A DNA stretch of 32,836 bases, from positions 1 to 32,836 of the IMG/VR virus record IMGVR_UViG_3300045933_000240; one strand, given 5' to 3'. The notes under the pieces are model-generated. The model did not search any database. It saw only the letters and a list, made by a program, of their open reading frames with translations, and was not told the origin of the DNA. The DNA is from a virus. This document shows positions 1 to 7,482 of the stretch, one piece after another. Numbering within the stretch: position 1 is the first letter of the stretch; every line of letters starts with the position of its first letter. The position numbers were made by a program, and so were the translations under genes.

Positions 1-103
1 ATTGTCCGACCCTGACGGACCAGCGAGACTGCTGGCAGGCGGTCCGCGCCCCGGCGGCCAGATTCCCGTCAGCGACCGGCCCCCCCACCCCACGGAGTCG
101 CAT
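1..103 (-). CDS. 5' part of a small unknown gene cut by the window edge
   Basis: An ATG at 103-101 overlaps the TGA of nothing on this side but sits as ATGA with the VRR-NUC gene stop at 105-103. The frame stays open for 34 codons to base 1. If the window ends are joined, base 1 followed by 32836-32835 makes the codon TTG and the frame continues without a stop into the partial gene at the right end, stopping at 32769. The joined protein would be 56 residues, with a basic first half and an acidic end (DMDEAGW). I do not recognise a family. The start is supported by the coupling pattern only. Confidence 0.55.
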   Translation of the reverse strand, partial: MRLRGVGGPVADGNLAAGARTACQQSRWSVRVGQ

Positions 104-585
104 CATCGCAGCGCCTCGGCGATCTGCTCGAGGTCGGACGGCCGCCAGACGAACACCTGGATCCACGGCGGGCAGCAGGCATGCCGTCGCTCGCCGCGGC
201 CGAGTCGGTCCTCACCCTCGTGCATTCCCCGCGGAAACTCGCCGCACGTCGCCGGCGCGTCGGTAGCGAAGGCCGACAGCAGGGCGAGCACTCGCCCCTG
301 GTCCTCGCGCAGCCGGCCGCTCTCGGCCTTCAGCTCGGCGAACACCAGCCGCCGGTCGCGCTCGCGCAGCAGGGTCAGGTCCGGCCAGCCCTTGGCCATG
401 GTGCCGGTGCCGGGCGTGCGCCAGCCGTGGGCGGTCTGCGCCGCCCGCCAGCCGACGTGCTCCCACCCGAAGATCTCGGCGAGCCCCTCCGTCCCCACGA
501 TCTGCCGCCGGAAGTCGAGCTCGGTCAGCTTCTTCGGCCTGGCGCCGAGCAGCTGACGTTCCCCCCGCGGAGTGGCGAAGGTCAT
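103..585 (-). CDS. VRR-NUC domain nuclease
   Basis: This 160-residue protein has the arrangement of a VRR-NUC nuclease, a compact PD-(D/E)XK fold found in phages and in FAN1-type repair enzymes. Visible motifs are GWPDL (residues 66-70, catalytic D69) and FAELKAE (82-88, catalytic E84 and K86), followed by the Q96-containing helix typical of the family. An early acidic residue (E22 or D24) could complete the metal site. Such proteins cleave branched or single-stranded DNA during phage replication and recombination. The ATG at 585 overlaps the stop of the RecB-like exonuclease upstream as ATGA, so the two are probably co-translated. The C-terminal 50 residues hold several Cys residues but no clear zinc motif. 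The family call is firm; the exact substrate is unknown. Confidence 0.85.
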   Translation of the reverse strand: MTFATPRGERQLLGARPKKLTELDFRRQIVGTEGLAEIFGWEHVGWRAAQTAHGWRTPGTGTMAKGWPDLTLLRERDRRLVFAELKAESGRLREDQGRVLALLSAFATDAPATCGEFPRGMHEGEDRLGRGERRHACCPPWIQVFVWRPSDLEQIAEALR

Positions 586-1340
586 GCCGCCCCCTTCCAA
601 CCCTGCCGCCAGTTGTAGACGTACAGGCAGGCCCGGAAGGTGATCCAGTCCTGCTCGGTCACGGCCGCCTCGTACAGGCGCGTCCCGCCGTCGGTCACGT
701 GCAGAATGCCGTAGCGCGTGATCGCCGGCACCGCGTAGCGCTCGGCGTCGCCGACGCGGGCGATGAGCTCGGCGTTGGCGTAGGCGGCCAGCTGCAGGCG
801 GTACTCGTCGAAGACCTTGCCGTTGGCGAAGGCAACCGACTTCGAAGTCTTCCAGTCGAGCAGCCACGTCTCGCCGGCGATGGTCGCGACCAGGTCGCAC
901 GTGCCGCCGTAGCCGAGTGTCTCGTTGATCATGAACGCCTCGACCTCGAGCGGCATGACCTGGTTCTCGTTCAGCCAGCTGCGCGCACCGGCGATGGCCG
1001 GCTCGTCGCGCGGGTCGATCGCCGGTCCTTCGCGACGCAGCACACCCTCGAGCGTCTCGTGTAGCCGGGATCCGCGCTCGCGGCTGTTGGTGCCCTCGTT
1101 GCGCGTCTTGAGCAGGAAGGCGATCGCCGCCTCGACGTTGCCCTTGGCCTTGTCGTCGACCAGGCGCTCGGCGTGGTCGAGGGCGGCAGCTGCGACCTGC
1201 CGGCGCTTCCACTCGACCAGCGCCGGCTTGTCCAGGACGCCGGTGACCGTCGTCACGCCTGGCCACGGCCCGCGGCCGTTGAAGTAGTAGAGGTTGCGGG
1301 GTGTCCGGACGACGCCGGTCGGCGCGACGAGGCTGGCCAT
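582..1340 (-). CDS. RecB-like PD-(D/E)XK exonuclease
   Basis: This 252-residue protein carries the ordered motifs of the RecB/Cas4-like nuclease family: RLHE (H94), an acidic VEAF (132-137), GTCDL (D149), LLDWKTSK (D162, K164) and QLAAY (Q183, Y187). These residues bind the catalytic metal and the DNA end. In phages such enzymes resect double-stranded ends for recombination or process replication intermediates. The ATG at 1340 overlaps the stop of the primase-helicase as ATGA. An in-frame upstream start at 1439 lies inside the primase gene and is not needed. The gene is followed by a second nuclease, also through an ATGA overlap, so three nucleases flank the primase. Confidence 0.88.
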   Translation of the reverse strand: MASLVAPTGVVRTPRNLYYFNGRGPWPGVTTVTGVLDKPALVEWKRRQVAAAALDHAERLVDDKAKGNVEAAIAFLLKTRNEGTNSRERGSRLHETLEGVLRREGPAIDPRDEPAIAGARSWLNENQVMPLEVEAFMINETLGYGGTCDLVATIAGETWLLDWKTSKSVAFANGKVFDEYRLQLAAYANAELIARVGDAERYAVPAITRYGILHVTDGGTRLYEAAVTEQDWITFRACLYVYNWRQGWKGAA

Positions 1341-3511
1341 CAGTGAACCTCCGGCGAGCAGATGTCGCACTTCCAGCCGGCGCCGACGCGGCGGTGGCCG
1401 TTTCGGTGGTTGTCGTAATCCCGGCACGGTTCGAGCCACTCGCCCGCAGCCGTCCGCGCGTCCGCGCGTGTGTGTCCCTCGTTACTCCCCTTACTTTCAG
1501 AGGAAGAGGAGTAAGTGGGGACAGAATCGGGTTTGACGAAGTTCAGGCGCACGCCGGCCACCGCGTAGCCACCCTCGACCCGCATTACCGAACCTCCCGC
1601 CTCCAACTTCTTGATGCGCATCTGTGCCGCTTCGCGGGTGATGCCCAGGGCATCGGCGACTGCCTTGGCGAAGATCGGCTTGCCCGCCTGCTCGATCACC
1701 CGGTACGTCTCGCTCTGCTCGAATGTCGCCTCGGGCGCCCAACCCGGCGCCCCCTGCCAGAGCAGCCCGTCGAAGCGCACCGGCAGCGTCGCGTCCGGCG
1801 CATCGCGCCCGGTGACGTGGATCTGGCCGAACGCCTCGCTGCGCTTTCGCTGCACCACCACGATCGTGTCGGCCGAACCGGTGATGCCGTAGGTGCCCGA
1901 CACCGATGCGAGGAAGTCGTCGCGCTTCTCCTTGGCGGAGTGGTGGACGATCACCAGGGCGACCGGCAGGTCACGAAACAGCGCCTGCAGCCGATTCAGA
2001 TGCTCGACGTCGACCTCGTAGGCGTTGCGCTGACGCGGGCCGCCCGGTGGTCGTACCTTGCCCAGCGTGTCGACGGCGACCATGACCGCGTCGGGGTGGC
2101 CGTCCAGCCAGCTGGCGATCTCCTCCTCCAGGCCCATGCCGATGGGCGGAGCAGCCCAGCGGACCTCGAGGCGGCCACGCGGCATGGTGCGACCGGCCAG
2201 GACGGCGCGCAGGCGATCCTGCCCACGTCGTTTGCCGTCCTCGAGCGCCAGGTACAGCACGCTGCCGGGCGACACGCGGCGGCCCAGCAGGTCGCCACCG
2301 ATCGAGGCCTCGACGGCCATCTGGTAGACCAGGCAGCTCTTCCCGACTTTCGGCGGCGCAGCCAGGACGGTCGTGCCTTCGGGCAGCAAGTCGGGCACGA
2401 TCCAGCGCAGCGGCGGCAGGTCCAGGGCCAACAGGTCGGCTGCGTCCATGCCCTTATCGGCCGGCTGCTCCGGATCCGGCCGCATGGCGATCGGGAAGGG
2501 CAACACGTTCGTGTCGAGCCCCAGCGCGGACTTGAAGTCCTGCCACCCCTTGCCGGCACCGCGATTGTGGAAACAATAGCCGAGCGCTTTGCCGTCGGCG
2601 TCCTCACCAACCCCGCAGTCGCCACCCTGGTCGTCGTCCGGGTGGAACGGGCATTGCTGTAGCCGGTACCAGGTGCGGCCGCTGCGCTGGCCCTCACGGA
2701 ACGGAATGCCGGCATCCTCGAGCAACTTGCGCACCCAGCCGGCGGGCATGCGGCCGACCTGGACGAACGGGCGGCCAACGGTGATGGCCGGTGCGGGCGC
2801 CAGCTCGGCCAGCAGCTGCTGTGGCACTGGCAGCAACTCGGGCGGGCAGTAGGTGAGCAGTGATCGTCGATGTGGCCGTTCGGCGGTCGGATCGCCCTTG
2901 ACCTTCATGGTGCCGATCAGGGCGACGATGCGCGCCGCGTTGGCGACGGTCGTGTCGATCGCCACCGTCGGCGATCCGAACTTCTTGGCCAGGTGGCCCA
3001 GCACGCCCTCGACGAGTGTCTTCGCCTTGTCGTCGTTGGGTAGCTCGATCGGGTAGAGCAACCAGTAGCCGTTGCCGCTCATGGTCGTGACTGGATCAGG
3101 CCAGCCGAGCTCGTGCAGGTAGCTGTAGATCGCCCTGGTCGTGCCCAGCGCATGCTCGCGCTCGTCCTCACTGGCGCTGATGCCGGTCGGGCGCTTCGGG
3201 TCAAGGTCGATCGGCAGCCAGCGCCGACTGACGACGTCGACGTCGGCTGTGGTCGTTCGTGCCTTCGGCAGGATCCGGTTCGCAGCTCGAGCAAGCAGGG
3301 CCGGCGCCACAGGGTTGATCGTCACGTAGATGTTCTCGCGCCCGTCGTAGCGCGCCACCGCTGCGCTCAGCTTGTCGACGTCGTCGAAGTAGCCGGAATC
3401 AGTCCCCCGCGGCCCGCCCGGAATCCGGATTTCGCGGACGTCGCCGGGCTGCCAGATCACGTCGAGGAAGCGGTCGAGGTCGCTGGGCTGGGCCTGCAGG
3501 GCCACGGTCAC
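1340..3511 (-). CDS. AEP-type primase fused to RepA-like helicase
   Basis: This 723-residue protein appears to be the replication primase-helicase. The N-terminal third resembles archaeo-eukaryotic primases: LPIDLDP (99-105, metal-binding D102 and D104), SGNGYWLLY (145-153) and a later acidic VAID (183-186). A zinc-binding segment follows at about 287-315 (CPFH, then C299, then CFH). Residues 382-392 form a Walker A motif (AAPPKVGKS), 476-481 a Walker B (VMVAVD), and 520-524 a sensor-like VIVHH, matching RepA/AAA_25 helicases. A winged-helix-like segment lies at about 613-640, and the C-terminus has a CDIC pair. The start codon is GTG, overlapping the upstream stop as GTGA. Short primer synthesis and unwinding at the phage origin are the expected roles. 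Confidence 0.9.
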   Translation of the reverse strand: MTVALQAQPSDLDRFLDVIWQPGDVREIRIPGGPRGTDSGYFDDVDKLSAAVARYDGRENIYVTINPVAPALLARAANRILPKARTTTADVDVVSRRWLPIDLDPKRPTGISASEDEREHALGTTRAIYSYLHELGWPDPVTTMSGNGYWLLYPIELPNDDKAKTLVEGVLGHLAKKFGSPTVAIDTTVANAARIVALIGTMKVKGDPTAERPHRRSLLTYCPPELLPVPQQLLAELAPAPAITVGRPFVQVGRMPAGWVRKLLEDAGIPFREGQRSGRTWYRLQQCPFHPDDDQGGDCGVGEDADGKALGYCFHNRGAGKGWQDFKSALGLDTNVLPFPIAMRPDPEQPADKGMDAADLLALDLPPLRWIVPDLLPEGTTVLAAPPKVGKSCLVYQMAVEASIGGDLLGRRVSPGSVLYLALEDGKRRGQDRLRAVLAGRTMPRGRLEVRWAAPPIGMGLEEEIASWLDGHPDAVMVAVDTLGKVRPPGGPRQRNAYEVDVEHLNRLQALFRDLPVALVIVHHSAKEKRDDFLASVSGTYGITGSADTIVVVQRKRSEAFGQIHVTGRDAPDATLPVRFDGLLWQGAPGWAPEATFEQSETYRVIEQAGKPIFAKAVADALGITREAAQMRIKKLEAGGSVMRVEGGYAVAGVRLNFVKPDSVPTYSSSSESKGSNEGHTRADARTAAGEWLEPCRDYDNHRNGHRRVGAGWKCDICSPEVH

Positions 3512-4104
3512 CGACCGTTCTCGAAGCGAGCGGACCAGCCTGCGCGGTAGGCCGCCACCAGCTTGGGGACATTGCCATTATGGCCTCGATCGCCGTGGCC
3601 TGAAACGGCATGGCCATGCGTCCGCGCGACCCGATCGCCGCGTGCCTCGAAGGCAATGCCGGGCTCTCCGCAGCGGCCACAGACTGTGAACGCATAGTGC
3701 ATGTCCCAGAACTCGGGCCCAACCGCGATGAAAGAACCGTTCGAATATTCGTCTCCTTCTGGCCCACCCAACCCAACGCGAGAGGGATCAGGAAACCCAT
3801 ACGCGACGAATGCTGGAAAGCCAGTCGCATCCGACAACTGCATTGCCATCTTCTCGGCCTGTTCGTTCCAGCCTTCGGGCTTGACTTCGATCCAGGCATC
3901 TATTTCGGGCAGAAAGAAGTCGGGCAGGTAGTTCCCGGCCGGCAGCGCATAGCCTTCGGGCTCGTACTGCCAACGAAGCCCGAGAGCGTCGAAGAAGATC
4001 GCCCAGCGAGCCTCGAGGCGCGACCGGAAAGTCGTGCCATGCCAGTAAGTGGGAAGGGCGAAGCCCGCCGAGGCTGGCCGACGGGCTTCGCGGGTGAGCT
4101 CCAC
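3508..4104 (-). CDS. PD-(D/E)XK nuclease with C-terminal zinc pair
   Basis: The 198-residue protein has a clear PD-(D/E)XK core: FRSRLEARW (E31), YLPDFFLP (D62) and WIEVKPEG (E73, K75). These are the metal-binding and catalytic residues of the fold, in the usual order and spacing. A CGRCGEPG segment near residue 142 may bind zinc with partners further on. Phage proteins of this type sit in replication cassettes and are thought to cut DNA junctions or host DNA. The start is a GTG directly next to the TAG of the upstream gene, and no Shine-Dalgarno sequence is visible, so translation probably relies on coupling. The 3' end overlaps the primase GTG. The substrate cannot be told from sequence. 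Confidence 0.8.
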   Translation of the reverse strand: MELTREARRPASAGFALPTYWHGTTFRSRLEARWAIFFDALGLRWQYEPEGYALPAGNYLPDFFLPEIDAWIEVKPEGWNEQAEKMAMQLSDATGFPAFVAYGFPDPSRVGLGGPEGDEYSNGSFIAVGPEFWDMHYAFTVCGRCGEPGIAFEARGDRVARTHGHAVSGHGDRGHNGNVPKLVAAYRAGWSARFENGR

Positions 4105-4602
4105 CTAGAAGGGCATATCAGGCTGCACCTGGACCTTGGCGCCTGCTGCGCGCGGCTTGACCACGGCGGTGTTGTCCGTCGGCTGTACCGGCGCCGGCTG
4201 CTGCGGCAGCGGCATGGTGTTCGGCACCGCGCCCAGGTTCTCGATCCTCGGCCAGCCCGATTCGTCGGTGCGGATCGTGGCGATCGCGCCGCGGCCGATC
4301 AGGTCGGTCTTCTCGAGGCCGGTGCCGGCCGGCGGCGTCTTGCCGAAGAGGGCGGTCAGGAAGGCATACATCTTCGAGCGTGGTCCGCTGGATGTGCTGG
4401 TCGATGCGTCGATCTCGGCGCCGGCGTTCGGTTGGCCGTCGTCGATGGCGAAGGTCCAGTCGATCAGGTCGACGTCCTGCCCGGCGCGCGGACCGCGCTG
4501 GGCGGTGACGGTGCGCGGGTCACTGATGCGGGTGAGCGTGACGTAGTAGGTGCCGTCGGCGATCTCCGACTGTGCTCCCTGGCTGACGATGATGAATGGC
4601 AA
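4105..4602 (-). CDS. possible single-stranded DNA-binding protein
   Basis: The 165-residue product begins with beta-rich sequence (YYVTLTRI, DVDLIDWTFAIDDG) that could be an OB fold. It ends in a Pro- and Gln-rich linker and the tip PDMPF, resembling the acidic DxxPF tail by which SSB proteins recruit partners. That tail and the position just before a nuclease and the primase support an SSB-like role, but the core lacks a family signature I can name, so this is inference. I prefer a TTG start at 4602 because GAGGAG lies nine bases upstream. An ATG at 4644 would add 14 residues that include that Shine-Dalgarno site. Confidence 0.65.
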   Translation of the reverse strand: MPFIIVSQGAQSEIADGTYYVTLTRISDPRTVTAQRGPRAGQDVDLIDWTFAIDDGQPNAGAEIDASTSTSSGPRSKMYAFLTALFGKTPPAGTGLEKTDLIGRGAIATIRTDESGWPRIENLGAVPNTMPLPQQPAPVQPTDNTAVVKPRAAGAKVQVQPDMPF

Positions 4603-4657
4603 GTGACTGTTCTCCTCGGTAGCTTGCTTGCGGGCGTGGCCCATGACGACGTTTTGC

Positions 4658-4915
4658 TCAATCCTCGATAAGCGCCTCCGAGCCGAGCGACGCCCACTGC
4701 ATCCACAGCCACTCGCGCAGGCGCACGGCCTCGCGGTGGGCCTCGGGCAGGTGGGCGACCTCGAGCGCCTCGGCCAGGCTCTTGGCCAGCTGGTAGGCGC
4801 GCATCAGCTCGTGGCCGACGGTCACGTGTGGACGGTCGGGGGACGGCCGCGCAAGTTCACGCGATTCCGTGGACAGTTTCTGTGGCGCGTGCCCGGCCGC
4901 TGCCGGTATCGTCAT
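4658..4915 (-). CDS. small helical protein, unknown function
   Basis: An 85-residue protein that I do not recognise. The first 30 residues are Pro- and Ser-rich; the rest is a likely helical hairpin (ELMRAYQLAKSLAEALEVAH, then EAHREAVRLREWLWMQW). The ATG at 4915 has GGAGG about eight bases upstream and also overlaps the stop of the preceding short gene as ATGA. There is no membrane segment or metal motif. It lies between the HTH protein and the putative SSB, so a small accessory role in replication is possible but unproven. Confidence 0.7.
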   Translation of the reverse strand: MTIPAAAGHAPQKLSTESRELARPSPDRPHVTVGHELMRAYQLAKSLAEALEVAHLPEAHREAVRLREWLWMQWASLGSEALIED

Positions 4916-5085
4916 GCGAAGGCCTCCGTTCGTTGGTTGTTGCCCTGGTAAGCACGACCATGGTCGGAGGCCTGTTCGTCGACTACAACGGGTTTATGTA
5001 CGACTTCTGTCCACGAACCTTCCACGATCTGTGCGAACGTGGGATAAGTCATGCCGTGGGCCGCGAAGAGCTCGCGCTCGCTCAT
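4912..5085 (-). CDS. 57-residue unknown protein
   Basis: A short open frame bounded by ATGA overlaps on both sides: its ATG at 5085 overlaps the stop of the large HTH gene, and its TGA at 4914-4912 overlaps the ATG of the next gene. The product starts MSERELFAAHGMTYPTF and continues with an acidic and polar C-terminal half. No family is recognised. The first 25 residues (HGMTYPTFAQIVEG) resemble the spacing of a small DNA-binding helix pair, but this is weak. The double coupling is the main evidence that it is translated. Confidence 0.65.
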   Translation of the reverse strand: MSERELFAAHGMTYPTFAQIVEGSWTEVVHKPVVVDEQASDHGRAYQGNNQRTEAFA

Positions 5086-5975
5086 TGGGCGGACCTGGCC
5101 AGCAACGACTCGAGGCGATCGAAGTACGCGCCGACCACGTAGTCGGGCCCGTCAGTCGCCCGGATGAGCAGGCAGTCGAAGTACCGGCGGCGCGCCTGCT
5201 CCCACCAGCTGGGCTCGTCATGGATAGTGACCGGCACAGGTTCCGGTTGCGGTTCGACTTCCGCCTCGTCGGTCTGGACCCGCTCGTTGGGCCGCGCATC
5301 GAAGATGCCCGCCTTGTGCAGCTCGCGCGCCGACTCGTTCCAGCCCTTGATCCGCTGGCGGTCGTGGTCGGACAGGCGGCTGGCGGTTCTCTTCGCCCCC
5401 ACGCGCCGGGCGTGACCGTCAGGCAACAGCCCCGGCCGCGGTCCCTTGATGCCGTTCGCCTTCATGTAGCGGTTGAGGGCGGTCTGCAGACTGCCCTGCG
5501 TCCATCCCAGCTCCTTGGCCGCCGCGACCTGTGTGCCGAGACGTTGCACGGCCTCCCACGCGAAGGCAGCCTTGTCCAGGGCGACCTTGCGGCGCGACGC
5601 CTTCTCGATGCCGCGCTCGGGCCTGACGACCACCAGCGGTGGCAGCGACTTGATGATCGGCTGATCGACCTTCCCCAACCTGGCCACCTCCTCCTGTGTC
5701 ATGCGGCTGCCGTCACGCCGGGTGAACGACGCCGGCCGCGCGGCCGGTTCGCCTAGGTCCTCCCACGCTCCGTTGGCGCGCTTCACGCGGACCATCACCA
5801 GCCCCCGCTCGCGCCATACACCGACGCGGCGGTCCCACTCGAGCTCTGATGCGCGGACGCTCACCCAGCGGTTGCCAAATGAGGACCGGCAGTCGAGCCG
5901 GTCACCGCTGCCGGCCAGCCGGATGCTGTACTTGACGCCGTCGACCACGACCGGGTCGCCGACGGCGGGCGTCAC
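5082..5975 (-). CDS. HTH-containing early protein
   Basis: A protein of 297 residues with a likely helix-turn-helix in its middle (VAAAKELGWTQGSLQTALNR), followed by a basic stretch (KGPRPGLLPDGHARRVGAKR). The N-terminal part is beta-rich and may fold separately. A third region is acidic and Pro-rich (EAEVEPQPEPVPV). The C-terminus has aromatic residues (PSWWEQARRRYFDCLLIRA). I chose the GTG at 5975 because it overlaps the upstream stop as GTGA, the rule in this operon. A GTG at 5987 would add four residues. A DNA-binding role in replication or regulation is plausible, but no named family is recognised. Confidence 0.75.
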   Translation of the reverse strand: MTPAVGDPVVVDGVKYSIRLAGSGDRLDCRSSFGNRWVSVRASELEWDRRVGVWRERGLVMVRVKRANGAWEDLGEPAARPASFTRRDGSRMTQEEVARLGKVDQPIIKSLPPLVVVRPERGIEKASRRKVALDKAAFAWEAVQRLGTQVAAAKELGWTQGSLQTALNRYMKANGIKGPRPGLLPDGHARRVGAKRTASRLSDHDRQRIKGWNESARELHKAGIFDARPNERVQTDEAEVEPQPEPVPVTIHDEPSWWEQARRRYFDCLLIRATDGPDYVVGAYFDRLESLLARSAQ

Positions 5976-6223
5976 TCGGGCGTCCACGTGCCCAGCCCTG
6001 ACCGCGCGTTGACGTCCGCCACGAAGCGGATCGCCTCGCGCGGGTACTCAAAAATCGGACCGAACCATTCGCGCTGGCGGCCGGCGTCACGGCCCCAGAA
6101 GGCCTGGTAGCGGAGACGCCCGGCCTCGTTGGACACGACGGCGATGTGGGCGCGGAGCGGCCGGCCCTGCTCAACCGGCGTGGCCAGCGTCGCCATGACG
6201 TCGCGGATCTCGGCCTGCAGCAT
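5972..6223 (-). CDS. 83-residue unknown early protein
   Basis: The product (MLQAEIRDVMATLATPV at the start, WFGPIFEYPREAIRF near the end) looks like a compact alpha/beta protein of about 83 residues. No family is recognised. It ends as GAGTGA, giving the GTG of the next gene. An in-frame GTG at 6232 lies inside a 23-base tandem duplication and overlaps the second copy of the preceding gene's stop. That GTG may have been the original coupled start. The ATG at 6223 has no good Shine-Dalgarno site, so the start is uncertain by three codons. Confidence 0.7.
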   Translation of the reverse strand: MLQAEIRDVMATLATPVEQGRPLRAHIAVVSNEAGRLRYQAFWGRDAGRQREWFGPIFEYPREAIRFVADVNARSGLGTWTPE

Positions 6224-6269
6224 GCTGTTCACCGCAGCACCAGGACGCTGTTCACCGCAGCACCAGGAC
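6224..6269. repeat. perfect 23-bp tandem duplication at a gene junction
   Basis: Bases 6224-6246 and 6247-6269 are identical (GCTGTTCACCGCAGCACCAG plus GAC on the plus strand). Each copy carries the last codons and TGA of the upstream leftward gene, including its GTGA overlap motif. The duplication therefore creates two copies of a stop/start junction. Confidence 0.95.
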
Positions 6270-6455
6270 GAGGAACACCCACACCACGATTGCCAGGCAG
6301 GTGGCCTCGAGAAGCACGCTGGCCCACGACAGGCGCGGCTGGTCGGCCTCGACCAGGTATGAACCGTCCGGCCAGACCACGAGCTTCCGCTCGGCCGCGC
6401 AGTGCTCGCACGGGTCACCGTGCAGGTGCGCCATGTGACGTTCGGTTGTCCTCAT
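6252..6455 (-). CDS. small zinc-motif membrane protein
   Basis: A 67-residue protein with an N-terminal CEHC motif (residues 16-19) and one hydrophobic C-terminal segment (LLEATCLAIVVWVFLVLVL), so probably a tail-anchored membrane protein with a cytoplasmic metal-binding or redox tip. The ATG at 6455 has AGGAG upstream at good spacing, which favours it over an in-frame ATG at 6512. Its last codons and stop lie in the first copy of a 23-base tandem duplication. No family is recognised. In the early region such a protein could modify host envelope functions, but that is speculation. Confidence 0.75.
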   Translation of the reverse strand: MRTTERHMAHLHGDPCEHCAAERKLVVWPDGSYLVEADQPRLSWASVLLEATCLAIVVWVFLVLVLR

Positions 6456-6634
6456 ACCCCTCTCCTGTTGTCGATCGAGAGCGCACCGCCTGGCGTATCC
6501 GCCGCCCGCCACCCCTCCCAGAGGCTTCGCGCGGCCGTTGCGCTCAGGCGGCTTCTACGACGCTCCTTGGCGGTCGCCTTGACCCATAGCCGCGGCCGCC
6601 AGCGAGCGGCTGGGCTCTCTCTGCGGGCGAACAC
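6452..6634 (-). CDS. possible 60-residue basic protein
   Basis: This frame starts at a GTG (6634) and ends in GTATGA, overlapping the ATG of the next gene as ATGA. The product is basic and Trp-rich (WRPRLWVKATAKERRR, then ARSLWEGWRAADTPGG). Support comes only from the overlap pattern and a plausible composition. There is no clear ribosome site before the GTG. A competing frame at 6785-6555 also begins with an ATGA overlap and looks less protein-like. It is uncertain which, if either, is expressed. Confidence 0.4.
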   Translation of the reverse strand: MFARRESPAARWRPRLWVKATAKERRRSRLSATAARSLWEGWRAADTPGGALSIDNRRGV

Positions 6635-6781
6635 GCAGAACCAAGCGCAGCAGCTCGCTGGGTGCCGTGAAAGAAGGAGTGGCCGCCCGTCCCAGAGCGG
6701 CCACCCTCCGGCTGGCTGGAATGCGAGTGAGTGCGCTAACGCCCGGGTAGGCGTCGAGGCGGCTGGTCGGGCGGAAGCGGG
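6635..6781. other. spacer between early HTH gene and short genes
   Basis: Together with the weak frame to its left, this makes about 330 bases without a confident gene. A leftward frame 6785-6555 (76 codons) overlaps the HTH gene stop as ATGA, but its codon choice is mixed and its product is low in information. I see no strong promoter, hairpin or RNA gene here. Confidence 0.4.
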
Positions 6782-7006
6782 TCATGCCGTCAGCTCCAGG
6801 GCCGGCCGATCCTCGCGGCTTATGCCGAACCGCTCACGCCAGACGCGGATGGTGGACAGAGAAATGTCGGTGCCGACGAGCTTAGAGAACGCATCCGCGA
6901 TCTCCTGATCGGAATGCCGCTTGGCGACGTAGAGCTCCCTCAGCAGCTCCTCGATCTCGCGGCCGGTGCTTTGCTGCACCGCCATCTGCAGTCCGGTCTT
7001 GCGCAT
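6782..7006 (-). CDS. small HTH regulator heading the early operon
   Basis: A 74-residue protein with a helix-turn-helix in its C-terminal half (SDQEIADAFSKL, then SLSTIRVWRERFGI), of the kind that pairs a helix with a recognition helix ending in WxxRFGI. The N-terminal part has REIEELLRELYVAKRHS. It is the first gene behind the leftward promoter. The ATG at 7006 falls about seven bases after the -10 box, so the transcript would be leaderless. A later in-frame ATG at 6985 has no Shine-Dalgarno site. It could control early transcription or act at the origin. The family is common in phages, but its role is not established. Confidence 0.75.
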   Translation of the reverse strand: MRKTGLQMAVQQSTGREIEELLRELYVAKRHSDQEIADAFSKLVGTDISLSTIRVWRERFGISREDRPALELTA

Positions 7007-7042
7007 GTGCGATTTGTACCAATACTTGTGATTGCATGTCAA
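7007..7042 (-). promoter_or_regulatory. sigma-70-type early promoter, probably leaderless
   Basis: On the minus strand a perfect TTGACA (7042-7037) is followed after 18 bases by TACAAA (7018-7013), which matches TATAAT at four positions. The first base after a six-base discriminator is 7006, the A of the HTH gene ATG. A small CCCC/GGGG dyad lies just upstream (7043-7057) and could be an operator. Confidence 0.65.
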
Positions 7043-7143
7043 CCCCTAGATTTGGGGGAATAAGCGAGGCGCGGACCCAAGCGTTGGATAGCGCCCCGCT
7101 TTTGACTGTTCAGCTCGCCCTTGGACTCCGTAGCCTCGCGCTG

Positions 7144-7482
7144 GTGGATGACGACGCGGAAATGCGGCGGAGGTTCGCTTATGCAATCCGAGCGGCGATG
7201 GCGGCCAAGGACTGGAAGGTGCCCGACCTGGCGCGCGCACTCGGCCGGGACCCGGGCACCGTCGATCGGTGGGCCAACGGCAGGAGCGTGCCCAACCTGT
7301 TCCAGGTCAAGCAGATCGCGGCCGTTCTCGGGGTCAAGCCTGAATTCATCTACGACCCGCCGCCAGTCCCTGACTACCCGCTCAGCGAGTACCTGGTACG
7401 CCAGGCGACGGAGCAGGGGATGGCTCATGGAGTGGCGGAGGATCGTCGACGCCGGCGTCGCGCAGGCGGCGCAGGGTCCTGA
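7144..7482 (+). CDS. XRE-family (Cro/CI-like) HTH repressor candidate
   Basis: The only regulator that reads rightward. The 112-residue product contains a classic XRE helix-turn-helix (FAYAIRAAMAAKDWKVPDLA, then DPGTVDRWANGRSVPN, then AAVLGV) followed by a short basic C-terminus. It faces the early leftward promoter and so is the natural candidate for an immunity or early repressor. I place the start at the GTG at 7144 because codon use upstream is not coding-like. TAGCCT at 7131-7136 fits the TAnnnT -10 element of actinobacteria seven bases before that GTG, which would again be leaderless. The frame could extend to an ATG at 7036, and an ATG at 7162 is also possible. Confidence 0.75.
   Translation: MDDDAEMRRRFAYAIRAAMAAKDWKVPDLARALGRDPGTVDRWANGRSVPNLFQVKQIAAVLGVKPEFIYDPPPVPDYPLSEYLVRQATEQGMAHGVAEDRRRRRRAGGAGS

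Noticed and set aside
5700-5765. Possible rightward gene in this area
   Set aside because: Short rightward frames here are shadows of the leftward HTH protein, with no ribosome site.
7037-7042. TTG as start codon of the early HTH gene
   Set aside because: These bases are a perfect -35 box, so they lie upstream of the transcript; the ATG at 7006 is preferred.
7036-7143. N-terminal extension of the repressor from an ATG at 7036
   Set aside because: Codon use in this part is not coding-like and it would overlap the leftward promoter; the GTG at 7144 or the ATG at 7162 is preferred.
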